DNA of 64,000 nt from RUG11690 sp045616665 (GTDB lineage: Bacteria; Bacteroidota; Bacteroidia; Bacteroidales; WCHB1-69): the NCBI GenBank assembly GCA_045616665.1, contig JAZLHE010000095.1, positions 54,542 through 118,541 on the forward strand, written 5' to 3'. This document shows, one piece after another, positions 31,713 to 39,684 of this stretch (within the stretch, counting starts at the first letter, position 1; each line of letters opens with the position of its first letter). Below the pieces are notes generated by a model. That model did not search any database. It saw only the letters and a list, made by a program, of their open reading frames with translations, and was not told the origin of the DNA. Position numbers and translations under genes: made by a program.

Positions 31713-32792
31713 ATGTCAGAAAAAGTTTTGTCAAAAGTTAAAGCCGGTGTTGCTGTCGGCAAGGATCTTCAGGAAATTTTTAGAATTGCGAAGTCTGAAA
31801 AGTTCGCTTTGCCGGCCGTAAACGTGGTGGGCACGAATTCCATCGATGCCGTTTTGGAAGCTGCCAAAGCCGTCAACTCACCGGTTATGGTACAGTTTTC
31901 CAATGGTGGTTCACATTTTTATGCGGGCAAGTCATTGAGTAACGATGGTGAAAAAGTCGCCGTTAAGGGTGCTATTTCAGGTGCTTTGCACATCCATCAA
32001 GTGGCTGAATTATATGGTATTCCCGTTGTTATCCATACCGATCACGCCGCCAAGAAACTGCTTCCTTGGATTGACGGTCTTTTGGACGAAGGTGAAAAGT
32101 TTTACAAAGTCAACGGTAAGCCGTTGTTTAGTTCCCACATGCTTGATCTTTCCGTTGAACCGTTGAAGGAAAATATCGAAATCTGCAAGAGATATTTGGA
32201 ACGTATGTCCAAAATCGATATGACTTTGGAAGTGGAATTGGGTATTACCGGCGGTGAGGAAGACGGCGTTGACAATTCAGGTGTTGACAGTGCGCGTCTT
32301 TATACACAACCCGAGGACGTGGCATACGCTTACGAAGAACTGATGAAGGTGAGTCCAAATTTCACCATCGCGGCTTCTTTTGGCAATGTCCACGGTGTTT
32401 ACAAGCCGGGAAACGTGAAGTTGCAGCCGATTATTCTGCATAATTCTCAAAAATATATCCAGGAGAAATTCCATACGGTTGAAAATCCTGTGAATTTCGT
32501 CTTCCACGGCGGTTCAGGTTCAGAACCGGAAAAGATTAAGGAAGCCATCAGTTATGGTGTGGTGAAGATGAATATCGATACCGATACGCAATGGGCTTTC
32601 TGTACAGGCATTAGAGATTATTTCAAGGATAAGGCCGCTTATCTGCAAAGCCAAATCGGTAATCCTGAAGGTGAAGACAAACCCAACAAGAAATACTATG
32701 ACCCACGTGCTTTCTTACGCGAAGGAGAAAAATCTGTGGTTGAGCGCTTGAAAATCGCTTTCTCTGACTTGAATGCCATCGATCGTTGCTAA
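31713..32792 (+). CDS. fbaA: Class II fructose-bisphosphate aldolase
   Basis: The zinc enzyme splits fructose 1,6-bisphosphate in glycolysis and runs in reverse in gluconeogenesis. At 359 residues it is of the longer, E. coli FbaA type. IPVVIHTDHAAKKLLPWIDG holds the zinc-binding His and catalytic Asp, TLEVELGITGGEEDGVDN the Glu-rich loop, AASFGNVHGVYKPGN a second zinc His, and VFHGGSGSEPEKI the phosphate site. NMDTDTQW is present as NIDTDTQWAF. It is transcribed from its own promoter; the next gene begins 3 bp downstream. Confidence 0.97.
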   Translation: MSEKVLSKVKAGVAVGKDLQEIFRIAKSEKFALPAVNVVGTNSIDAVLEAAKAVNSPVMVQFSNGGSHFYAGKSLSNDGEKVAVKGAISGALHIHQVAELYGIPVVIHTDHAAKKLLPWIDGLLDEGEKFYKVNGKPLFSSHMLDLSVEPLKENIEICKRYLERMSKIDMTLEVELGITGGEEDGVDNSGVDSARLYTQPEDVAYAYEELMKVSPNFTIAASFGNVHGVYKPGNVKLQPIILHNSQKYIQEKFHTVENPVNFVFHGGSGSEPEKIKEAISYGVVKMNIDTDTQWAFCTGIRDYFKDKAAYLQSQIGNPEGEDKPNKKYYDPRAFLREGEKSVVERLKIAFSDLNAIDRC

Positions 32793-32795
32793 TGC

Positions 32796-33917
32796 TTGTT
32801 TACATTGGGATTATTTAAGAAAAGAAAAAATGACTATAAAGCCGTTTCAATTTCTGAACTGACCTGGCAGAAGTTCAAGAAAGAGAAACAGGGAATGATT
32901 TCGCTGGGCTATATCCTGTTGATGGTGGTGGTGGCGGTCTTGGGGTATTTGATTACTCCCGATTCCACGCCCTATTGTAATCACCAGCAATTGGAAATAG
33001 CCCTGCAGAAACCAGGTTTTTCCGTGCAGGTGTTGAATGTCCGGCAGAGTAGGGAGGTGGAAAAAAGAAATGTCTTTGCCAAAATGCTCTTCGGCCAACC
33101 TGCTTGTTATCAAACGATTCCCATTAGTTCGTATCAACAGAGTGGCGATTCTCTACAGGTGGTTTTATGGGGTGATGAAGACGTGGCCGCAACGGTGTGC
33201 TATGCCTTGGCGGATTTGAATCCCGACCAGCCGGTGACGACCAAACGTTTTCTCTTAGGAACCGATCGCTATGGACGAGATGTGTTGAGCCAGCTGATGA
33301 TGGGAACCCGTATCAGTTTGGCTGTGGGATTGATTTCCGTCTTTATTGCCTTGGTAATAGGTATTTTAGTAGGTGCCGTGGCAGGTTTTTACCGTGGAAA
33401 AGTGGATGATATCCTGATGTATATTATAAATGTGGTATGGTCCATTCCTACCTTGCTGTTGGTCATTGCCATCAGTTTTGCCTTGGGAAAGGGCTTTTGG
33501 CAGATTTTTGTGGCAATGGGTCTGACAATGTGGGTCGATGTGGCGAGGGTGGTTCGCGGACAAGTGATCAGTTTGCGTGAACAGGATTTTGTCGAATCAG
33601 GCAAAGCGTTGGGATACAGCGGATTGCACATTATTTGGAAGCATATTTTGCCGAATGTGTTGGGAACGGTCATCGTTATTGCGGCATCGAATTTCTCTTC
33701 TGCAATATTGATGGAAGCGGGATTGAGTTTTCTGGGCTTGGGCGTACAGCCGCCAACACCTTCCTGGGGAATGATGATGAAGGAAAATTATGCCTATATC
33801 GTCATTGACAATGCCTATTTGGCCATCATTCCCGGTGTGGCCATTATGTTGCTCGTATTGTCCTTTATGTTGATAGGTCGCTCTTTGCGTAATGCGATGG
33901 ATGTGAGGGGATCCTAA
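32796..33917 (+). CDS. OppC/DppC-like ABC transporter permease
   Basis: The C-terminal two thirds form a BPD_transp_1 permease: GTDRYGRDVLSQLMMGTRIS, then EQDFVESGKALGYSG and GLSFLGLGVQPPTPSWGMM, typical of the OppC subunit of peptide or nickel importers. One extra membrane segment near residue 40 and a roughly 90-residue periplasmic insert precede it, also a feature of OppC. No ATG is available before the N-terminal cytoplasmic helix, so a TTG start (32796, or 32805) is used. No binding protein, second permease or ATPase lies adjacent, so it must work with distant partners. Confidence 0.88.
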   Translation: MFTLGLFKKRKNDYKAVSISELTWQKFKKEKQGMISLGYILLMVVVAVLGYLITPDSTPYCNHQQLEIALQKPGFSVQVLNVRQSREVEKRNVFAKMLFGQPACYQTIPISSYQQSGDSLQVVLWGDEDVAATVCYALADLNPDQPVTTKRFLLGTDRYGRDVLSQLMMGTRISLAVGLISVFIALVIGILVGAVAGFYRGKVDDILMYIINVVWSIPTLLLVIAISFALGKGFWQIFVAMGLTMWVDVARVVRGQVISLREQDFVESGKALGYSGLHIIWKHILPNVLGTVIVIAASNFSSAILMEAGLSFLGLGVQPPTPSWGMMMKENYAYIVIDNAYLAIIPGVAIMLLVLSFMLIGRSLRNAMDVRGS

Positions 33918-34696
33918 TTCCACGTGTCGTTGTCATCGTCGTAAGGCGAGAAATCGTACGATGGATCCCTATAGGTGAATTTTAGATATTTGCTTGTGAA
34001 GGTTTGCGTAAATTCTTCATAGAGCTTATAGTTTTCGGGAACGTTGACATCGGGGAGATGGGTGGTTCCCAGAAGCAGGTGCTGATTGTTTTGACTTTTC
34101 CACTCGTTAATCTTGATCTCGGCGGTACAAAAAATATCTTCGAAGAAAACCCGCATTTTACTTTTCTTTTTGGTGGCGATTTCTTCCGAAAAAATGTCGT
34201 CTGTGAGCTTAAGTCTTGATTGTGGAATATGGTTGAGAAGATCAATCAAGTCGCTGGTATCGTGTTCTTTGAGCGAAGAAAGTAAAAGCAGGTAGTCGCA
34301 GTCGGCGTGTTCCCAATTGTGGATGCAAATGCCTTGGGAATTGAGAATATATCCATATTCGTCGAAGAGCGACAGGGTGTGAAAGGGCAGGTTTTTCTCG
34401 TTTTTGGAAGTGGGGTAGCCGCTTTGGTTGAACAGCGTGCTTTTATTTTCCAGGATGATGAGCGTGCTTTCGCCCATATTGGGGATTTCGGTAAATGCGG
34501 ATTGAAATGAACCTTGGAATTTCGGGTCGTTAATAGGAACTTCAGCTAAAAATCGCACGTCGGTATGAAGATAGTTTTCCATTTTTTTTAAAAAAAGGAA
34601 AAACGATTCTCCAGATTGGAGGCCAAGCAGTTTATACTGCTTGGCATTTCCGAAAAAATCGTCTATTTGAGGTGTGATTTTAGCTTTTTTCGCCAT
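33914..34696 (-). CDS. Hypothetical protein, family not recognised
   Basis: The 260-residue protein has no signal peptide or membrane segment. The sequence is mildly acidic with mixed alpha/beta character and ends in an aspartate-rich tail (SPYDDDNDTWN). Visible stretches such as MGESTLIILENKSTLFNQSG and YILNSQGICIHNWEHADCDY do not match a motif I know. It overlaps the oppC-like gene by 4 bp and lies 8 bp downstream of gpmA, so it is probably expressed with the gpmA-pan cluster. Confidence 0.75.
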   Translation of the reverse strand: MAKKAKITPQIDDFFGNAKQYKLLGLQSGESFFLFLKKMENYLHTDVRFLAEVPINDPKFQGSFQSAFTEIPNMGESTLIILENKSTLFNQSGYPTSKNEKNLPFHTLSLFDEYGYILNSQGICIHNWEHADCDYLLLLSSLKEHDTSDLIDLLNHIPQSRLKLTDDIFSEEIATKKKSKMRVFFEDIFCTAEIKINEWKSQNNQHLLLGTTHLPDVNVPENYKLYEEFTQTFTSKYLKFTYRDPSYDFSPYDDDNDTWN

Positions 34697-34704
34697 TTTG
34701 AAAC

Positions 34705-35451
34705 CTATTTCTTGGTTTGGTTGGCTACTTCTTCAATTTTCTTCTTCAAAGTTTCTTCATCAATAAGATAATAATCCTTGATCAAATTGAAATTTTCATC
34801 AATTTCAAGAACAAGTGGAACACCGGTTGGAATATTCAGAGCGGCGATTTCATCGTCTGGAATCTGTTTGAGGTGTTTGAGCAAGCCACGCAAACTGTTG
34901 CCGTGAGCGGCAATCAAAACGGTTTTGTGTTCTTGCAATTTTTTCTTGATGCCGTTTTCCCACAAAGGAATGATTCTGTTGGTGGTATCAAGCAGGGATT
35001 CGGTGCCTGGTTTGGATTCTGCTTCGGGAAAACTCTGATAGCGGACATCGTGTTTCGGGTGTCTTTGGTCGTCTTCCGGAATGGCGGGAGGAGCCACGCT
35101 GAAGCTGCGACGCCAGATCTGTACCTGGTCGCTGCCGTATTGGTCAACCATTTCCTTTTTGTTCATTCCCTGCAGGAAACCATAGTGCTTTTCATTCAAA
35201 CGCCAGGTTTTTTCGACGGGAAGCCAGGAAAGTCCCATTTCGTCCAAGATGATGTTCAAAGTCTTGATGGCTCTGGTAAGCATAGAAGTATAACAATAGC
35301 GAATTTCGAATCCGCCTTCTTTCAATTCGACGCCGGCTTCGCGGGCTTCGTTCATTCCGCGTTCGGAAAGGTCAACATCGGTCCAACCCGTAAAACGGTT
35401 TTCCATATTCCAGACACTCTGTCCGTGTCTGACTAAGATTAATTTATACAT
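34705..35451 (-). CDS. gpmA: 2,3-bisphosphoglycerate-dependent phosphoglycerate mutase
   Basis: GpmA interconverts 3- and 2-phosphoglycerate through a phosphohistidine. The 248-residue protein has LILVRHGQSVWN with the phosphorylated His near residue 9, then ENRFTGWTDVDLSERG, RLNEKHYGFLQGMNK, and AAHGNSLRGLLKHL with the second His. Length and insertions are those of the dimeric bacterial enzyme. It lies 7 bp downstream of panD on the same strand. Confidence 0.97.
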   Translation of the reverse strand: MYKLILVRHGQSVWNMENRFTGWTDVDLSERGMNEAREAGVELKEGGFEIRYCYTSMLTRAIKTLNIILDEMGLSWLPVEKTWRLNEKHYGFLQGMNKKEMVDQYGSDQVQIWRRSFSVAPPAIPEDDQRHPKHDVRYQSFPEAESKPGTESLLDTTNRIIPLWENGIKKKLQEHKTVLIAAHGNSLRGLLKHLKQIPDDEIAALNIPTGVPLVLEIDENFNLIKDYYLIDEETLKKKIEEVANQTKK

Positions 35452-35458
35452 AATGAGT

Positions 35459-35803
35459 TTATTTGATTTTATTGTTTACAGGGAAAATGATGCTGGGTTT
35501 GAAGTGTTTTGCTTCTTCGAAATCCATACTGCAATAGGAGAGGATGACGACGATGTCGCCGACAATGACTTTGCGGGCGGCGGGACCGTTCAGGCAGATG
35601 ACGCCGGAATCCTTAGCCCCTTTGATAACGTATGTTTCAAAACGTTCGCCGTTGTTCATATCCAAGATCTGGACTTTCTCGTTTTCAATGAGATTGACGG
35701 CATTCATCAAGGATTCGTCAATGGTGATGCTGCCTACGTAATTAATGTTCGCCTCGGTTACTGCTACTTGATGAATTTTTGATTTGAGTACTTCTATTTG
35801 CAT
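35459..35803 (-). CDS. panD: Aspartate 1-decarboxylase
   Basis: PanD makes beta-alanine for pantothenate. It is a self-cleaving pyruvoyl enzyme. The 114-residue precursor has the processing site YVGSITID with cleavage between Gly24 and Ser25, plus Lys9 at the active-site position, ERFETYVIKG and CLNGPAARKVIVGDIVVI. Length is typical. Adjacent panC supplies the next step, so the pair forms a pantothenate cluster with gpmA downstream. Confidence 0.97.
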   Translation of the reverse strand: MQIEVLKSKIHQVAVTEANINYVGSITIDESLMNAVNLIENEKVQILDMNNGERFETYVIKGAKDSGVICLNGPAARKVIVGDIVVILSYCSMDFEEAKHFKPSIIFPVNNKIK

Positions 35804-35852
35804 TTTACTTTGAGTTTACGGCAATAGTAGTTGTCAATGATTTACTTTTGAA

Positions 35853-36689
35853 TTATTTATATCTAATGTTGTCAATGAGTCTGACTTCGCCTACATAGAC
35901 GGCAATACAGCCGATAACCCCGTCGGACAATTCGGTGGTCACCACGGGTTGAAGCGTCTGGTCGTCAACGATTTCGTAATAGTCCAATTGAAACCCTTCA
36001 ATCTTATTGATTTCGTTGACGACAAAATCCTTGATGTCCTGAATGGGCGATTCTTTCAGGGAAAGAGAGCGGTTTAGGATTTCGTGAATTTTGGCTGCTT
36101 TTGTTCTTTCTTCAGAAGAAAGACGTTCGTTGCGGGAACTTAGGGCCAAGCCGCTTTCCTCACGAACAATAGGGCACGGAACGATTTCGGTATCGATATG
36201 GTATTGTTTCACCAAGGATTTGATGATGACCAATTGCTGAAAATCCTTTTCGCCGAAATAAGCCTTATCCGGCATAGTCCAATCGAGAAGACGTTTCACG
36301 ATAATGCCCACACCATTGAAATGACCGGGGCGGAAAGCACCTTCCATTACCCGTTCGAGCATGCCAAAATCGTAATGTTCCTTTGGCGGTTCGGGAAATA
36401 TTTCTTCTGGAGTAGGGGTGAAGGCAACGTCAACGTAAGGTTCGATGAGTTCTAAGTCGGCCTTGACATTGCGGGGATATTTTTCCAAATCCACGGGATT
36501 GTTAAATTGCACGGGGTTGACGAAGATGGAGCAGACCACGACTTCGTTTTCTCTTTTAGCTCTTTTGATAAGCGAAAGATGTCCGTTATGCAAGGCCCCC
36601 ATCGTTGGAACCAAACCGATTGATTTCCCGCTGCTTTTAATTCGGAAAACAACGTCTTTTAACTCTTCAATAGTTTTAACGACTAGCAT
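35853..36689 (-). CDS. panC: Pantothenate synthetase
   Basis: PanC joins pantoate and beta-alanine using ATP. The 278-residue protein shows the class I synthetase-like HxGH site in VPTMGALHNGHLSLIKRA, VNPVQFNNPVDLEKYPR, GVGIIVKRLLDWTMPDKAYF and ALSSRNERLS at the KMSKS position. The gene precedes panD (49 bp) in the direction of transcription. A short secreted-protein gene ends 3 bp upstream, so all are probably co-transcribed. Confidence 0.97.
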   Translation of the reverse strand: MLVVKTIEELKDVVFRIKSSGKSIGLVPTMGALHNGHLSLIKRAKRENEVVVCSIFVNPVQFNNPVDLEKYPRNVKADLELIEPYVDVAFTPTPEEIFPEPPKEHYDFGMLERVMEGAFRPGHFNGVGIIVKRLLDWTMPDKAYFGEKDFQQLVIIKSLVKQYHIDTEIVPCPIVREESGLALSSRNERLSSEERTKAAKIHEILNRSLSLKESPIQDIKDFVVNEINKIEGFQLDYYEIVDDQTLQPVVTTELSDGVIGCIAVYVGEVRLIDNIRYK

Positions 36690-36692
36690 ATA

Positions 36693-37232
36693 TTAGTGTT
36701 TGAGGATATTCAGAACCTGGTCTTCAAAAGATTGTTCAGGAGCTTCTTCAATGAGTCCGATTTGAGTGCGTTGACCATTGTCGGCAACTTGGTAAACCAC
36801 CACGGTAGGCAATACTTGAGGTTCGTATGGAGCTTTTCCGCAACGGAAATCGCGATCGCAACCATAATAATTGCATTGAATGGGTTGCTGGTACTTGGCT
36901 TCCATTGTCCGTTCAAACATAACGAAGCGGGGAAGTTGCATCAGTGAAGCATCATCCCAGGCACCGAAATAAAAATCAATGGCATAATGGTTGCTGCCTT
37001 TGTCAGCTAAAAATTGTGCCAATTCAACGGTAGCCTTGGCATTTAAGGAAAATTGTAAGGTGTTTTCCACCATTTGGCTATGGTAAGTGCCTTGTTGAAT
37101 TTCTTCCACCGTACATTTGCCTATAGGAATCTTGTATGATTTTTCAGAATCATAAACCCATTCGCAAGTTTGGGCGAAAGTGCAAGTTCCTAATAATAGA
37201 ATAGTTGCGACTAATAAAACAATTTTTTTCAT
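36693..37232 (-). CDS. Secreted protein of unknown function, possibly thioredoxin-like
   Basis: The 179-residue protein begins with a Sec signal peptide (KKIVLLVATILLLGTCTFAQ), so it should be periplasmic. The mature part contains several Cys (QTCEWVY, GKCTVEE, CNYYGCDRDFRCGK), and VLPTVVVYQV recalls the cis-Pro strand of a thioredoxin fold. No CxxC active site is clear. It is the first gene of the panC-panD-gpmA group by spacing (3 bp to panC), but I see no metabolic link to pantothenate. Confidence 0.7.
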   Translation of the reverse strand: MKKIVLLVATILLLGTCTFAQTCEWVYDSEKSYKIPIGKCTVEEIQQGTYHSQMVENTLQFSLNAKATVELAQFLADKGSNHYAIDFYFGAWDDASLMQLPRFVMFERTMEAKYQQPIQCNYYGCDRDFRCGKAPYEPQVLPTVVVYQVADNGQRTQIGLIEEAPEQSFEDQVLNILKH

Positions 37233-37322
37233 AATCTAAAATTTTATCTTGCAAACATACATAAAATTTTTGATTTATTGGTGTGGTTCGTGTAAAAAAG
37301 TATTGTTTTATTTGCAAAATAG

Positions 37323-39395
37323 TTAGTGCTGGCTTTCCTGACGTTCTTTGACGATTTCTTCTTGTTTGGCGGCGGGCATTGGCGCGTACTGATAAAATTC
37401 CATCGAGTAGTTGGCACGACCGGAGGTGATGTTGCGCAAGGCGGTGGCGTAGCCGAACATTTCCATCAATGGAATGAAACCGTTGAGTTTCTGGGAGCCT
37501 TTTCTGAAACGGCGCATATCTTCAATGCGGCCGCGGCGTTTGTTGATGTCGCGGGTTACGTTGCCGATGTAGTCGTCGGGGGTGTTGACCTCGATCTTCA
37601 TCATAGGTTCGAGCAGGATGGGGTTGGCTTTTTTGAAAGCCTGCTTGAAGCACATCGCGGCGCAGAGTTGGAAGGCCATATCGCTGGAATCCACGGGGTG
37701 GAAACTGCCGTCGAGCAGAACGCATTTGACATCCACGACAGGATAGCCGGCCACCGGACTCTTGGCCATGGCAGCTATCAGGCCCTTTTGGATGGAAGGC
37801 ATATATTCTCTTGGAATTACGCCGCCTTTGGTGACATCGATGAATTCGAATCCTTTGCCGGGATTGGGTTCGAAGCGGATGACGGTGTGGGCGTATTGAC
37901 CCTTGCCACCGCTTTGCTTGGCGTGCTTGTAGTTGCTTTCATATTCCCGTGTGATGGTCTCGCGGAAGGAAACGGACGGTGCACCCACGGAAATGGGCAC
38001 TTTGAATTCGTCACGAATACGTTCCACCAGGATTTCCAGATGTAGTTCGCCCATACCGGCGATGATGGTCTCTTCGGTTTCTTCGTCGAAATGCGAATGG
38101 AAAGACGGGTCTTCGTTGGTGAGTTTAGCCAGTGCCTCACCCAGCTTGTCGCGATTTTTCTTGTCTTCAATGTTGACCTTCATTTCGATGACGGCGGGAG
38201 GAACCTGGATGTTTTCCAATAAAACGGGTTGGTTTTCGTCACAAAGGGTGTCTCCGGTGCGGGTGTATTTCATACCCACCAAGGCGATGATTTCGCCGGC
38301 ACCGGCCTCGGTGATTTCCTCACGTTCCTTGGCCTTGATGCGGAAAATACGTCCCACGCGTTCGTTTTTGGATTTATTGACGTTGAGGACGCTCATACCG
38401 CTGGTCAGTTTTCCGCTGAAAATACGGATAAAGGTTTGCTGCCCCACGTAGGGGTCGTTGATGAGTTTGAATGCCAAGGCGGAAAACGGCTCGTTGACGG
38501 CGGGTTGTCGCTGGATGGTCTTTTCCACGTCGTCGGGGTCGTGGGCGATGACGCAGCCCTTGTCGATAGGAGACGGCAGGTAGTCAACGATGGCGTTGAG
38601 CAGCAACTGGATGCCTTTGTTTTTGTAGGCGGCGCCGCAAAGCACGGGAGTCACCAGCAATTTGATGGTGGCTTCGCGAATGGCCTGCTTCAACACTTCT
38701 TCTTCCACTTCAGTTTCTTCTAAGAAGCATTCTGCGATTTTATCGTTGAAATCCGCCAGCTTTTCAATCATAAAGGCACGGGCTTTCGAGGCTTGTTCCT
38801 TGAATTCTTCGGGAATTTCGTTGATGATGAGTTCCTTTTCGTTGAAAGTGAGCGCCTTCATCGTGACCAAGTCTATCATTCCCTGGAAGGTGTTTTCAGA
38901 ACCCATAGGCAGTTGTATGGGTAAGGCGTTGGCACCCAGATAGTTGTTCATCTGGTTGACCACTTCGGAAAAGTCGGCGCCCGTGCGGTCCATCTTGTTG
39001 ACAAAGGCGATACGGGGCACACGGTATTTGTCGGCCTGGTTCCAGACGGTTTCGCTCTGGGGTTCTACGCCGCCGACGGCGCAGAAAATGGCCACCATTC
39101 CGTCGATAACGCGCAAGGAGCGTTCCACCTCAATGGTGAAATCAACGTGTCCCGGAGTGTCTATCAAGTTGATCTGGTGATCGTTCCATTGTGCGGTGAT
39201 GGCTGCGGAAGCGATGGTGATACCTCGTTCTTGTTCCTGCTTCATAAAGTCCATCGTGGCTTGCCCGTCGTGGGTTTCGCCCACTTTACGGTTGACACCT
39301 GTAAAATAGAGAATACGTTCCGATACGGTGGTCTTGCCGGCGTCGATATGGGCGGCAATTCCGATGTTTCTGAGTTTGGAAATGCGAAAGTTCAT
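37323..39395 (-). CDS. fusA: Elongation factor G (stand-alone copy)
   Basis: EF-G moves tRNAs and mRNA through the ribosome. The 690-residue protein has all five domains. The G domain carries AAHIDAGKTTVSERILYFTG, DTPGHVDF and NKMDR, followed by the domain II-V sequence with GMGELHLEILVERIRDEF and IGNVTRDINKRRGRIEDM. The GTPase motifs look intact, unlike the GTPase-deficient paralogue described in Bacteroides. No rpsL, rpsG or tuf lies nearby, so this is not the str-operon context and may be a paralogue of it. The upstream 289 bp hold no gene. Confidence 0.94.
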   Translation of the reverse strand: MNFRISKLRNIGIAAHIDAGKTTVSERILYFTGVNRKVGETHDGQATMDFMKQEQERGITIASAAITAQWNDHQINLIDTPGHVDFTIEVERSLRVIDGMVAIFCAVGGVEPQSETVWNQADKYRVPRIAFVNKMDRTGADFSEVVNQMNNYLGANALPIQLPMGSENTFQGMIDLVTMKALTFNEKELIINEIPEEFKEQASKARAFMIEKLADFNDKIAECFLEETEVEEEVLKQAIREATIKLLVTPVLCGAAYKNKGIQLLLNAIVDYLPSPIDKGCVIAHDPDDVEKTIQRQPAVNEPFSALAFKLINDPYVGQQTFIRIFSGKLTSGMSVLNVNKSKNERVGRIFRIKAKEREEITEAGAGEIIALVGMKYTRTGDTLCDENQPVLLENIQVPPAVIEMKVNIEDKKNRDKLGEALAKLTNEDPSFHSHFDEETEETIIAGMGELHLEILVERIRDEFKVPISVGAPSVSFRETITREYESNYKHAKQSGGKGQYAHTVIRFEPNPGKGFEFIDVTKGGVIPREYMPSIQKGLIAAMAKSPVAGYPVVDVKCVLLDGSFHPVDSSDMAFQLCAAMCFKQAFKKANPILLEPMMKIEVNTPDDYIGNVTRDINKRRGRIEDMRRFRKGSQKLNGFIPLMEMFGYATALRNITSGRANYSMEFYQYAPMPAAKQEEIVKERQESQH

Positions 39396-39684
39396 TTCGT
39401 ATGTTGTTGATTATTAAATTAATGACTATTTTTATATGCTTTTGCAAAGGTACAATTTTTTTTTTGAATTATACCGTTTGTTCTTATAGTGCTGCCATTT
39501 TTATTAATAATTGAAGTTTTGCAAGCTCTTATTTGTTGCATAATATGAAGTTTTTTCACGACCTTTTGTTGGGAATTCCGCAAAACGCGTCAACGTTGAG
39601 CGGAATCTCCTATTCCGAAATATTTTGAACGGAAGAAAATTTATACGTTGTCAAAAATTTCGTTCAAACTGTTTATTTCTCCGC

